From Eukaryota sp. TZLM1-RC (taxonomy: Eukaryota > Metamonada: BaSk clade), in the NCBI GenBank assembly GCA_040285825.1, contig JAUPSS010000011.1, positions 1,127,658 to 1,191,657 on the forward strand: a stretch of DNA of 64,000 bases, in the 5' to 3' direction. The notes under the pieces are model-generated. The model had not been told where the DNA came from. It saw nothing but the letters and a program-made list of their open reading frames with translations, and made no database searches. Shown here piece after piece: positions 42,179 through 52,671 of this stretch (position 1 is its first letter; each line of letters starts with the position of its first letter). The position numbers were made by a program, and so were the translations under genes.

Positions 42179-42640
42179 GAGTACCGCTCCCTACAATCAA
42201 ACCAACAGTTCTTCACAGTTTCTCTTGTTGATAACAACATCTACCTTTGGAGAGTTGTGATCAAGACCTGTTGCTTTGATTCGAGTTCACCACTGTATCA
42301 ACATCTGTCATCAACTGGTACTCAAGGTGTGCTTCTAGAGCTTAAGTCTGCTCAGTCCTACACATCAGTCACTCGATCCCCGCCCTGGTGTCGTATCATT
42401 TCCCCAAAGCTATCTGGTGGAGGCATTTACCAAGGATCTGTTTGCTGGGAAGGATTTTATGACACAAACAGAACAGTGGAATACAACATGGAAAACTTAC
42501 TGGTTGAGTTTGCTCATGTGTTGACTGTTGAGTGTTGAGCAACTTTCGATGGTATGGCAGAATGGTCAGTGCAAGAAGCCAGGAAAGGAGAACAGTTCAT
42601 ACTTGGTGCTCACACAGACTGGAAACAAACAGCCTTTGTG
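42179..42640 (+). pseudogene. UBE2Q-like E2 relic, copy 3 (retains active-site Cys codon)
   Basis: 5'-truncated at EYRSLQSNQQ. Reads FTVSLVDNNIYLW, PPWCRIISPKLSGGG and GSVCWEGFYD: TGC Cys (about 42441-42443) where the other copies have Arg or Trp, matching the ALCME position of UBE2Q. It then has TGA at 42536-42538, where GTGGAGAG became GTGTTGAG, before the C-terminal helices, which remain readable (WSVQEARKGEQ). Inactive as it stands, but it identifies the ancestral catalytic residue. Confidence 0.75.
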
Positions 42641-42819
42641 TAGTGTTAATACAGGAAGTTGGGATAAGGTTTTTGTTTCATCAAATATGTTATTGACTAA
42701 TAATGCGAGTAGTGAGTCTGCCATTGATGAAATGTCACAAATTTACTCAATTTGTGAAAAGTAACTTTGAAGGCTTGTCGAATCTACTTATGCTCTTAGA
42801 CTTTACGTGCAATTTTACA

Positions 42820-44097
42820 TTACACGTCTACAACCTGGTGGTTGAGGTGTATTTAAAATTTCGCCAATAGTAAAATCAATCGATTATTTTGGAGCTTGCA
42901 AGGTAGCGTTGGTGACAACTAGAAAGTTGTTTAGATAGATTTGCCAACTTGTTTTTCTTAATGTGGATGATCCAAATTTGAAGAGAAGTCTTGCTAGATT
43001 ACACAATATTCAATACACAGTTTGAAATACAGTGTGAGTCATTTAATGATGACTTCACAACAATAAAAGAAATACCGTGTAATTGGTCAACACAGTGGTG
43101 ATCACATGTCCTGGTTGAATCAAATTGTTTAGGCATATTGGAATTTCATTGTTTTCAATTGCCTTGTATGAATTCTTGCTTTTCGTTTCACATAGTAATA
43201 TAGAATAACTGATATCTTAATACCGTGTTAATAGGGCTTTCTGATGAAAAGTATATTGAGTATTTAATCAACAACAACTTTGTTTTGCAAACTTTTTGAT
43301 TGATCTTGAAGACAGTTGCTCAAGTTGCCTAATCTCCCAAATTCCCAACATTTATGGCCTTCTTCTGAATGATCACCAATGGACCACTGCAATGAGAATG
43401 AGATGTTTTCTATGGCCTTGTTCATTACCAAATGATTTAATTTGTCGCTGCAAGAGTGTTGTTACGTTTTCCCATATTTTAAACTGTAAGTATTTTATAA
43501 CTTATCGCTCAATTGTTCATGACTCAGTTCGTGATCAATTATATGCCATGTGCAAAAGTTTCAATATAGAGGCATTGATTGAGCCACTAGTGCGTAAGCT
43601 GTCTTCAGATCAAATTGATGATCCCTTGGGTAAAAGGAGGGCAGATTAAGTAGCTCCAGGGATCGATGGTGTTCTCAATGTTGTAGATGTTGTCTCAGTT
43701 GATGTTTGCAAAAATTCTGCTGCTCTTTTAGTGTATTCCGCTGATTCGCCGCTGTCTAACGCCGAAAAAAGAAGATAAAAAATATGGAGAACCTTTGGCA
43801 CAATTAGGTAGAGTGGAACATGTGAAATATCAGTTTGTGCCGTTTGCAATTTCTCATTTTGGCAATATTGGACCTTCAGGGTTGCACTTTTTTGAAAATT
43901 TTAAAAAGGTGTTACTGAATAGGTCTGGTAAAACAATGAACTCCACTTTCTGGTTAAATAGAATTGTTTTCTGCTTTTTCAAGTCTATTCCAACAATGAT
44001 GTCAAAGGCACTTTTAGCTATTGGTGTAGAATATGAACGTCATGCTGTGAGTAGGTTCAGTAATAGTGACGCTTGTTTGGAGGATACTGAATTCTAG
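42820..44097 (+). pseudogene. Family I RLE retrotransposon 3' part (copy 5)
   Basis: The RT end is disrupted: GGTTGAGGTGTATTTAAAAT and CCAATAGTAAAATC interpose about 25 bases in the GGLG-VSID region; the same insert occurs at 58090 and at the window start. 43296-43649 covers the knuckle to KRRAD, ending in the same T-to-A TAA as copy 1. 43795-44097 gives the C-terminus with WLNRIVFCFFKS. Closest relative is copy 1, as expected for the duplicated 1-4260 / 42870-47110 block. 44098-44307 is linker without a gene. Confidence 0.8.
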
Positions 44098-44307
44098 ATG
44101 GGTTTTTTATCTCAATATATATTCCAGTTTTAAAAAAATCAACAACAAATTATCAAAAGCATTCCTGGCAATTGTTTGGATCAATTCAGTATATCAATCT
44201 AAATGACTTGACATTCCAAATATTGAATGAATTGACTTTGTGTAGTTCGTGAAGAGGGTGATGGGTAAATATCCTTATCATGTATGAAAAATTTTCTGTT
44301 TGAGTGA

Positions 44308-45268
44308 CAACTTCGTTTTGATCATATTCCTTTGAATGAATCACATCCTTCATTAATTTCTACTGAAAACATGGTGCAGGAACTACCTGTTGATGTGTGG
44401 AATAAATGTTTTCCTTCAAGTTTGCCTTCTGTACCTTCGAGATCTTTTACCAATCTTCATCTTGCTGTTGTGAAAATACAGAAGTCTGTTCTTATTGTTT
44501 TTGAAGACCTGGATTTTTCTAAACGACTTAGTGTGACTAAGATTAATAATCCCGTCTTTGCTGCCTTTGTATCAGACATTCAGAACTGTACTAGTTTAAT
44601 ATCTCAGCAACCAAGGCCATTTGGTCTTCACTTAACAAATGAAGCTTGGAAACAAAACATGCTGTTGAGATTAGGGATGTATCCAAGTGGTCTTTTGGAT
44701 AATTCTTATTGCATTTGTAACAAAAAACCTACTGCCAATTTCCGTCATATTGTGAGCTGTAGAAAATTTCTCCAATATAAGTCAGGTCAGTTCTTCATAA
44801 TGCAGTTTCTGATGTGGCATATGAGATGTTTAAGTGTTACAATTTTAGTTGCAAAGTAAAACCGTTGTTGAAGCATTATAGCGATAATTATCTATTTAAT
44901 TCATGTCGAGGTGATTTAATCGCTCCTTTTCTGGAGTCCTCCCAAGTTGTTGTTGATTTCACTACAGTTGAAACCTTCGCTTTTATTTATCGTGATGATG
45001 TTTTACCTAGTGCTAATGGTCATTTAAACAAGGCTGAAGATCGTAAAAAGGATAAATATACTGAGACATTAAATGATTTAAATAAGAATCATTACTCAAA
45101 GTTTTCGTTTGTTCCATTTGCCTTTTCTATTTTTGTCAACATTGGACAGTTCGCCTTGCATCTTATCAATGATTTTGGTAATTTGTGTCGTTCAAGTGGT
45201 AACAATTTTCGCTGTATACAGAAGCGCTCCCAAATAATTTTGTTTCTTATGTGCTTTAGTTTGATTTG
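44308..45268 (+). pseudogene. Family II RLE tail, deletion derivative
   Basis: Same structure as 1440-2400: frames 44332-44859 and 44814-45268 overlap at the shift near 44785, and the terminal NRIIF block is deleted. The first 120 bases differ more (TENMVQELPVDVWNKCFPS) and resemble the 59.6-kb copy, indicating local recombination. Confidence 0.78.
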
Positions 45269-45305
45269 ATTCTGGGTAGAAAATCAATATTGTTGTTAAA
45301 AATAC

Positions 45306-46099
45306 CCGAATGTCCCTCTGTTTATGGACTTTTGCTAAAAGACAATGAATGGCTTTTAAACATGCGTTTTCGTTGTTTTCTGTGGCCAAACAATTTGCCC
45401 AATCATTTAACTTGTAAATGTGGTAAACCTCTTTTGTTTACTCATCTTTTGAACTGTAAACATTTCATTACGTATAGAAGCAAAGTGCATAATAACGTCA
45501 GGGACCAAATTTATGTAATGTGCAAATCATATCGTGTAGATTCCTTTTTAGAACCGCTGTTATCAAAATTAATTCTTGATGATCCCAATATTGATAGTAC
45601 GCGTTACAACAGAGCTTCTATGGGTTTGACTAGAGGTGATCTAGTTGTTCCCGGTTTAAATGGTAGTTTTACTATTTTGGACGCCATGTCTATTGACCCT
45701 TGTAATTCCTCTAACGAACATTTCATTAACTCGGATGTAAATAATCCTCTTCTTACAGGCGAAAAATATAAAATTGCTAAATATGCGAAACCCATTTCCT
45801 CGGTTAATGAAAATTCTCATGCCCAATATAATTTATGTCCATTTGTTTTTTCTTTGCTTGGATCTCTAGGTAAGGCAAGAACTGGAAGAATTTTCAATCG
45901 TGTTTACTGGCAAAACAAGATTGTATTTTCTATTTTTAAGGGAATAGTAACACTAATTTCTGATTCACTATCTTCTTTTGGGAAATTTTCTGAATCTTTA
46001 GCGATTAATTGTTTTGATGTAGGGGAGGCAGGTTTTGAGGATGTGGAGTTTTAATTGTGTATTTCATATTTGTTGTTGAATAAAAATAAAATAATTGAA
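45306..46099 (+). pseudogene. Family III RLE retrotransposon 3' end (copy 3, open frame)
   Basis: Open from the truncated start to the natural TAA at 46052 without nonsense: knuckle CKCGKPLLFTHLLNC, TRGDLVVP, ILDAMSID, KYKIAKYAK and YWQNKIVF. It has the 14-residue deletion of copy 1. No start codon of its own and no RT, so it is a fragment although uninterrupted. A-rich 3' UTR ends at about 46108. Confidence 0.8.
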
Positions 46100-46262
46100 A
46101 AAAAAATTTCTCACAAAAGGAAGTTTTGGCGAATAACACACAAAATCAAGATCCACAAAAACCTAAAATGCCCAATCTTCAGATTCACCCTCATTGATCA
46201 AGCACCATGCAGTCAGACCCGGAAAGTGGGAACGGAAATGCTGGCTCCCACTTTGGGGTCCC
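46100..46262 (+). repeat. T-segment (copy g)
   Basis: Follows the family III A run; hairpin AAAGTGGGA / TCCCACTTT is present, with GAACG at the loop start. Joined at GGTCCCCTGTTGCCCC to the saposin-upstream fragment as at 3406. Confidence 0.68.
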
Positions 46263-46760
46263 CTGTTGCCCCTTTAAGCAAAGACTTCATACACCTGGAC
46301 CCGATTATTACAATCCAGGACTTCCCTCCAAGCAAACCTTCGGCCAATCACGCCTTTCCACAGCTCCTCCCCGAACAACCTTCTATTCCCACGCCTCCAC
46401 CGCCCCAGCAGTAGGCTCATATAACATGTAACCCACTCAATAGAAAATCGTATGGATGAAAATCCCCACTCTCCACACCCCTGGTTCATATGACATGTCA
46501 CTTGCCACATCCAAACCTTGCTCCTCTCTTTGCTCCAGATTTGTTAGATTTCAACAATTCAAAGTTTGAAAATAAATGAAGATAACTGACAGATGTCGAG
46601 GGAGTAGTAAGCAAACTCGAAAGAAAACGCTTTTGGGAAATTTTCTGAATCCTTAGCGATTAATTGTTTTGATGTAGGGGAGGCAGGTTTTGAGGATGTG
46701 GAGTTTTAATTGTGTATTTCATATTTGTTGTTGAATAAAAATAAAATAATTGAAAAAAAA
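46263..46760 (+). repeat. Saposin-upstream fragment and second family III terminus
   Basis: 46276-46427 repeats the C-rich upstream region of the saposin minigene and stops at CATATAACATG. 46428-46630 shows no gene. 46631-46760 is the duplicated family III 3' terminus. This mirrors 3407-3910. Confidence 0.65.
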
Positions 46761-47110
46761 ATTTCTCACAAAAGGAAATTTTTGCGAATAACACGCAAAA
46801 TCAAGATCCAGAAAAACCTAAAATGCCCAATCTTCAGAATCACCCTCATTGAGTAAGCACCATGCAGTCAGACCCGGAAAGTGGGAAAGGAAATGCTGGC
46901 TCCCACTTTGGGGTCCCCTTTTGCCAGAAGTGCAGCAGATGGGATTCGACCCTGTTGCCAAAGCAGAGAACGAAGAGCAAACCCACCGGACTACGATGTT
47001 GGCAGTTATGAATGTTGTTTTTTCTAGTTTGTATTGGGTTTTGATTTGTGTTGGTGTTGGACGATTTTTGCAATTGGTTTTGTGTTGACAATAAAAGTGA
47101 TTGAAATGTG
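46761..47110 (+). repeat. T-segment with long hairpin beside gene C
   Basis: As 3911-4260. Hairpin AAAGTGGGA / TCCCACTTT near 46878-46909. Minus-strand B-box-like GGGTCGAATCC (46952-46942); the A-box-like site has one change (TAGTCCGGTGG, 46993-46983). Confidence 0.5.
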
Positions 47111-47111
47111 T

Positions 47112-50100
47112 TTATTCAAGGAAAATCTGAAGAGAAGGACGATTAGATTCTATTTGTTGAAGTTTGGATTTGGTTGAATTGCTAATGTTGTTGGACCAAA
47201 GATTCAATTCAGTCAGAGTGCAATTGCTCTCCAATGCACGGGCGAGAGCACTAGCGCCTTTAGAGGTAATGTTGTTGACCCCAAGATTTAATGTAGTCAG
47301 AGTGCAATTGCTCTCCAATGCACGGGCGAGAGCACTAGCGCCTTCAGAGAAAATGTTGTTGCCCCAAAGATCCAATGTAGTTAGAGTGCAATTGCTCTCC
47401 AGAGCACGGGCGAGAGCACTAGCGCCTTCATCGGTGATTTGGTTCTTGTGAAGATCCAATGTAGTCAGAGTGGAATTGCTCTCCAGAGCACAGGCGAGAG
47501 CACTAGCACCTTCATCGGTGATTTGGTTGTTGTGAAGATCCAATGTAGTCAGAGTGGAATTGCTCTCCAGAGCACAGGCGAGAGCACTAGCACCTTCATC
47601 GGTGATTTGGTTGTTGTGAAGATCCAATGTAGTCAGAGTGGAATTGCTCTCCAGAGCATGGGCGAGAGCACTAGCGCCTTCAGAGGTAATGTTGTTGCCC
47701 CCAAGATATAATGTAGTCAGAGTGCAATTGCTCTCCAGAGCACGGGCGAGAGCACTAGCGCCTTCAGAGGTAATGTTGTTGCCCCCAAGATATAATGTAG
47801 TCAGAGTGCAATTGCTCTCCAGAGCACGGGCGAGAGCACTAGCGCCTTCAGAGGTAATGTTGTTGCCCCCAAGATATAATGTAGTCAGAGTGCAATTCGT
47901 CTCCAGAGCACGGGCGAGAGCACTAGCGCCTTCAGAGGTAATGTTGTTGTTTCCAAGATTTAATGTAGTCAGAGTGGAATTCGTCTCCAGAGCACGGGCG
48001 AGAGCACCAGCACCTTCATCGGTAATGTTGCTGCGCCAAAGATTCAATTCAGTCAGAGAGGAATTGCTCTCCAAAGCACGGGCGAGAGCACTAGCGCCTT
48101 CATCGGTAATGTTGTTGGACTGAAGATTCAATTCAGTCAGAGTGGAATTGCTCTCCAGAGCACGGGCGAGAGCACTAGCGCCTTCATCGGTAATGTTGTT
48201 GCCCAGAAGATCCAATGTAGTCAGAGAGGAATTGCTCTCCAAAGCACGGGCGAGAGCACTAGCGCCTTCATCGGTGATTTTGTTGTTCTGAAGACTCAAT
48301 CTAGTCAGAGTAGAATTGCTCTCCAAAGCACGGGCGAGAGCACTAGCGCCTTCATCGGTAATGTTGTTGAACTGAAGATCCAATGTAGTCAGAGAGGAAT
48401 TGCTCTCCAATGCACGGGCGAGAGCACTAGCGCCTTCATCGGTAATGTTGTTGCGCCTAAGATTCAATTCAGTCAGAGTGGAATTGCTCTCCAGAGCACG
48501 GGCGAGAGCACTAGCGCCTTCATCGGTAATGTTGTTGACCCAAAGATCCAATGTAGTCAGAGTGGAATCGCTCTCCAGAGCACGGGCGAGAGCAAAAAGG
48601 CGATAATAGGGATATTTAAAACACCAAGGAAAACAAGATAATTCAACTAAATATTCATTTTTGATTAATTTAGTTGCTTTAATAAGACCTTGATTATAAA
48701 GTTTTGTTGGAGATAGGGATGATATCGACAGATTTCTCTCCGGTCCCAGCAATTGAATAAACTCCAAAGAGGGAAAACTTTGTTCAGTGATATTGGTATC
48801 AATTGCTTCATGAATTATCAATTCCTTAATGCTTGGTAATTCAATTTCAATATTGACAGGATTTCTCAACCAAACTTCCAATATAGTAATGGAAAGAGGC
48901 AAAGGAATTTGTGCTTCTAATATTCTTTCTGAAGAAGAACCATCAAATAACACCAGCTCTTTCAATGCTGTAAGATAGCTTAAATCAGTAACCTCAAAGT
49001 CATCTTTAAGCACCAACTTCACTAGTGAAGGGGGTAATTCTTCTATAATGAATGAACAATTAAGCTCCAGAAACTTGAGATTTGATAAATGTGTCAAGTT
49101 TAAGGATAGTCTTCTATAATACCCTGACTTTGCACCAAGCTTAACAACCTCAACAGTTGGGAAAAATGACAAGAACTGTGGATCAAATACATCTGTATCA
49201 TAGTAAATATCAAGATGTTTAATTCGACTATTAATAACACTGGGACCATTGAAAGCAAATGATAATTGCAATTGTAAATCCCAAACATAATCATTGAGAT
49301 TTAAATGTTGTGGATTTTTCAAAAATTCAAAACCATTGATCACTTCTTTAGAAAATTTAGCGACCTTCTTACTCACTGAACATTTGGTATAGAATCTGGC
49401 TTTTGTATATGGATGGTTACCAAACAATTTTTTCAAATATTGTAAATATTCAAAGTAAATTAATCTGATTAGACCACTAAACATGCTATCCAAAGGTTGT
49501 ATTGGATCATGAAAAGTTCCAAGTATTTCGGAAACAAATGATAATTTGGCAGGTTGAAATCGATCAATCAAATCACCTGTACCTAATTGACCTTTATCGT
49601 TTTTTCCCCAGGCCCAAACAGTGTTTTTGTTGTAGGCAAAAAGGAAGTCGTGACCTAAGGAAACACCTTCTATATTGGTGAAAGCTTCTATGCATCTTGG
49701 TTGCTCACTATCATTATATAAACAACTTAATCTGCTGAGCTTGCCCCAAACAAAAACTTTACCATTGTTATTAATGGCGGCGTAGATTCCATCATTGTAA
49801 CGTAATGCTAAATCGCTACAACACCAACATGTACTACCACTTATATAAACAATATTACTTAAGCCTGGACCTTTGATGGGTTTATTGCTGAATGGAATTT
49901 CATCTACATGATCAAAAGCTCGTACATTATTGAACTTCCATACATCACCATTGACGTCAATAATGAATAACCAATCCCCAGATAAGAAAAAGGAATAACG
50001 AAATGGTTTCCTGGGAGTAATATACTTGCTGACATCTATCTTGGTCGTTGTGGAAGCAGTATCAAGGCATTCACCATCTGAATGGTAATCCACACATTCT

Positions 50101-51026
50101 GTGTTGTGAAAAAAGAAAACACCATTAACATCAACTGCTACAAAAGAACGACAACACACACTCATAAAGACAATTTTGTTGAGTCCTTCGATTATGATAT
50201 GAGTATCTCCATCAAAATGAATAACTTTCCCTCCTTCGGTCAGAGCAAAAAAACTAAATGGAAAATTCCTGCAGTTACAAGTTGGGAAATAAAATTCCTT
50301 TAACTTATAAGGAATGTTCCAGAGATCAAAGTATTTCATAAATTCAGGTCCTTTCAAATAGAAATACCAAACAAACAACGAATCCAATAATGATACCAAA
50401 GAGTCAAACTCCTTAAAGGGCAAGAGGGTGGGAATGAAATTACTAAAAGATGACAAGGTTAGTGTGTCGTCAAAGTAATCATATTCACGTCCATTGCTTC
50501 TTGAACTTCCCCAAAAATAAACCTCACCAGAATGGGTAAACAAAAGTGAGTGAAATCTACCACAGGAAATGGACTTAACCCCAACCAATTTGTCCGATCG
50601 ATCGGGGAAGTGTGCTAATTCTTGGTCACTTGCATAGGGGTCTTCTAATGAAGGATCCGAGGAGGCATGATGTAGAGGACATCGATTATGTGCATTTGAG
50701 TCGGGTTTTAGATCGGATTGTGGATCGGAAGAATGGGGAGGAAAGGTGGATTGCGGAGAACTGCATGGTAAGTCTGAAGGTAGACAGTGATCAACAGAGC
50801 AATGAGAGGGAGATCGTAATTCTTCATCAATAGTGGAGGAGAGTATCGTGGTAGTTGGGATAGAGTCATGGAAAACATCGGAAGCATCCTGTGAGCAGCT
50901 ATTTTGGCTTCCCACTGGTTGAAATGCAACCGGGGCTTCAAGCTCGTGATTGAGAGGAGGGTTTGGACGACCTAGATCACGACTCTCCTTTCCAGAACAC
51001 GAAATGCTAGCGCTATCACCAGGCAA
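47112..51026 (-). CDS. RCC1-propeller / LRR protein C (1304 aa, longest)
   Basis: Paralogue of A and B. The homologous ATG is at 51048, but TTTTT at 51037-51041 has five T where A and B have four, so the frame from that ATG is shifted; the open frame is complete from LPGDSASISC (51026) to TAA. Homopolymer error or a real loss of start are both possible. N-terminus near-identical to B; propeller largely replaced by a divergent version with longer blades (GEVYFWGSSRSNGREYDYF, LVSLLDSLFVWYFYLKGPEF, Cys-rich TCNCRNF and STCWCCS); from GKVFVWGKLSRLS on it rejoins A and B (NTVWAWGKNDKGQLGTGD, irregular LRR linker). Seventeen RI-type LRRs at residues 812-1287, then the cap. Same neighbours as A and B, except that the saposin minigene and inverted family III remnant are deleted upstream. 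Confidence 0.88.
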   Translation of the reverse strand: MPGDSASISCSGKESRDLGRPNPPLNHELEAPVAFQPVGSQNSCSQDASDVFHDSIPTTTILSSTIDEELRSPSHCSVDHCLPSDLPCSSPQSTFPPHSSDPQSDLKPDSNAHNRCPLHHASSDPSLEDPYASDQELAHFPDRSDKLVGVKSISCGRFHSLLFTHSGEVYFWGSSRSNGREYDYFDDTLTLSSFSNFIPTLLPFKEFDSLVSLLDSLFVWYFYLKGPEFMKYFDLWNIPYKLKEFYFPTCNCRNFPFSFFALTEGGKVIHFDGDTHIIIEGLNKIVFMSVCCRSFVAVDVNGVFFFHNTECVDYHSDGECLDTASTTTKIDVSKYITPRKPFRYSFFLSGDWLFIIDVNGDVWKFNNVRAFDHVDEIPFSNKPIKGPGLSNIVYISGSTCWCCSDLALRYNDGIYAAINNNGKVFVWGKLSRLSCLYNDSEQPRCIEAFTNIEGVSLGHDFLFAYNKNTVWAWGKNDKGQLGTGDLIDRFQPAKLSFVSEILGTFHDPIQPLDSMFSGLIRLIYFEYLQYLKKLFGNHPYTKARFYTKCSVSKKVAKFSKEVINGFEFLKNPQHLNLNDYVWDLQLQLSFAFNGPSVINSRIKHLDIYYDTDVFDPQFLSFFPTVEVVKLGAKSGYYRRLSLNLTHLSNLKFLELNCSFIIEELPPSLVKLVLKDDFEVTDLSYLTALKELVLFDGSSSERILEAQIPLPLSITILEVWLRNPVNIEIELPSIKELIIHEAIDTNITEQSFPSLEFIQLLGPERNLSISSLSPTKLYNQGLIKATKLIKNEYLVELSCFPWCFKYPYYRLFALARALESDSTLTTLDLWVNNITDEGASALARALESNSTLTELNLRRNNITDEGASALARALESNSSLTTLDLQFNNITDEGASALARALESNSTLTRLSLQNNKITDEGASALARALESNSSLTTLDLLGNNITDEGASALARALESNSTLTELNLQSNNITDEGASALARALESNSSLTELNLWRSNITDEGAGALARALETNSTLTTLNLGNNNITSEGASALARALETNCTLTTLYLGGNNITSEGASALARALESNCTLTTLYLGGNNITSEGASALARALESNCTLTTLYLGGNNITSEGASALAHALESNSTLTTLDLHNNQITDEGASALACALESNSTLTTLDLHNNQITDEGASALACALESNSTLTTLDLHKNQITDEGASALARALESNCTLTTLDLWGNNIFSEGASALARALESNCTLTTLNLGVNNITSKGASALARALESNCTLTELNLWSNNISNSTKSKLQQIESNRPSLQIFLE
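47166..48593 (-). repeat. 84-bp LRR tandem array of gene C (17 units)
   Basis: Seventeen 84-bp units. Internal duplications are evident: three consecutive units with TLYLGGNNITSEG (about 47684-47935) and three with DLHNNQ / DLHKNQ ITDEG (about 47430-47683), the latter with ALACALES in two units. The unit at 47.34 kb has NNIFSEG. Confidence 0.93.
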
Positions 51027-51048
51027 ACTATCTTGATTTTTGACGCAT

Positions 51049-51377
51049 TATAGAGAGGTTGAGACGAAGAGAAATTTATTGAAAAGTGAAATTTGTCGAG
51101 ACACTGGGTGTTTGCTGAAAGTTTTCTGAGATTATTTCTTCTAAAAATCATTTAGTTTAGTAAATCATTTAATCATTTATTCAATTTCACTGGCCCTTAT
51201 AAAGGCCGTCACTAGTGAAGTCTACACTAGACTAATTGTCCACAGTACAACAAAAAGCACTGAATAGCAAGTCCAGAGTTATATCATTAACCAATCAGTC
51301 TATCTGTGTCAAATGTGGAGTTTTCACTTAAATTTGTTCCAGACGCCACCATCTTTCAGTACTTCTTAATGGTTACT
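51049..51377. repeat. Deletion junction and start of the block shared with 36.1 kb
   Basis: 51049-51145 matches the start flank of genes A and B. At TTCTTCTAA the sequence jumps through AAATCATTTAGTTTAGTAAA to TTCAATTTCACTGGCCC, missing about 1.5 kb present at 34.56-36.09 kb. From 51180 it follows 36100 onward. No gene. Confidence 0.75.
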
Positions 51378-51421
51378 AGAGCACTAGCGCCTTCAGCGGT
51401 AATTATCTTCCTCTGAAGATA
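51378..51421 (+). repeat. Orphan LRR-array fragment, second copy
   Basis: Identical to 36293-36336, including the 26-base exact match to an LRR unit. 51422-51782 shows no gene. Confidence 0.75.
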
Positions 51422-51782
51422 GGTAATTATTGCACCAGATTATCGAGACACTTCAATAGAGGATGTGATTCATTCATAGACATTTCATCATACCGGAGTT
51501 TCTAATCAAAAAGAAAATTGTTCATGCCATCACTGAAAGCCCTATTGAATCAATATGTTGCCTTCGAAATGCCATCTCCAGCAAACTTAGGACTTGAACA
51601 CGCCCGATAAAGAATTTTTGATAAGTCTTGGGTGATTCAATTAAGTGTCGCAGTTCAATAAAGATTTTATGTTGTTGTTAATCATAACTGATGTGATTAC
51701 AATTACGGTCATCCATTATTGTCAAATAAATCTTCAAAGTTATTGAGCAATAGGGAGAACAATTATGTTTCCAACCCCGAAA

Positions 51783-52671
51783 TTAGGCCATCCATACTTC
51801 AAAATGGCAAATAAACCAAGAAGAGTCAGCGCCAAGGAATCTGGGTGAAATCCTAATGAGGATTTCCTCATTTTCCACCACATCTTCTATTTCTTCATCT
51901 GTATCTTCCAAGGTGTCTGCTTCAACTTCCAAAACAGCAGTTCTAGTTCATTCAAAGTACTTTCTCCATGGTACACTATTCTTTCTCGCTGCTTAATCTA
52001 GATCTTTCTTTAGTGCACACGACCTTGAAATCGGACCAGTTTCTTTCTGGAGACATGCTTCCATGTTCTCATCTACTTTCCTCCAACCAGCAGTAATCAT
52101 GTTAAAGGCCTTTTCTTGCAATTTTGCCATGCAATGAGTACCCAGCCTGAAAATTCATCCTTGACAACACTGGCCCTTACGACAAGGACAACATCTCTAG
52201 GTAAGGCACCACTACGCAATTGCTGTAGAGTCTGATCGCAGCAATAGTTTCCAAACAGTTCATTTGGGATATCCTTGAATGGTTTGTTGAACTTACTTAT
52301 GGTTAGTTTACTTGCAACTAAATGGTTTTTAATTTTGGCAAACTTCATTAGAAAATTATGACTTAATAACAACAGAAAGTCCAAGACACGTTTGAATTGT
52401 TAGTAACTACCATACTTGATGTGGAATTTCACAAGAAATTCCAATGTATATTTCCTGGAATAAAATACGTGTCTGGATGCATTATTTTCCTCTGGAAAAA
52501 CAAATTATGGTGTTATATCGTCAACTATGCCACCAATTTGAAAAACACGCACGCGATAGTGCAAGTGTAAATTGTTGTAATTGACCAGAAGCATGTAATA
52601 AAAGTTCCTTTTAACAATTCAATGATTTTCTTATTCAATCTATGGAAAAATTGTACATTGATTTTAATAAA
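51783..52671 (-). pseudogene. Unknown gene with in-frame stops, second copy
   Basis: Duplicate of 36731-37585. It shares the internal TAA and TGA codons, but has one A added near 52540 and one T lost near 52130 (frameshifts), and its terminal TAG is TGG, so the frame would extend 9 codons to TAA at 51783-51785. The 3' splice-site-like AAACTAATTTCTTCCAG is kept. Confidence 0.48.

Noticed and set aside
47166-48593. CRISPR-like array (regular 84-bp repeats)
   Set aside because: There are no short identical repeats separated by unique spacers; every unit codes for a 28-residue LRR in frame.
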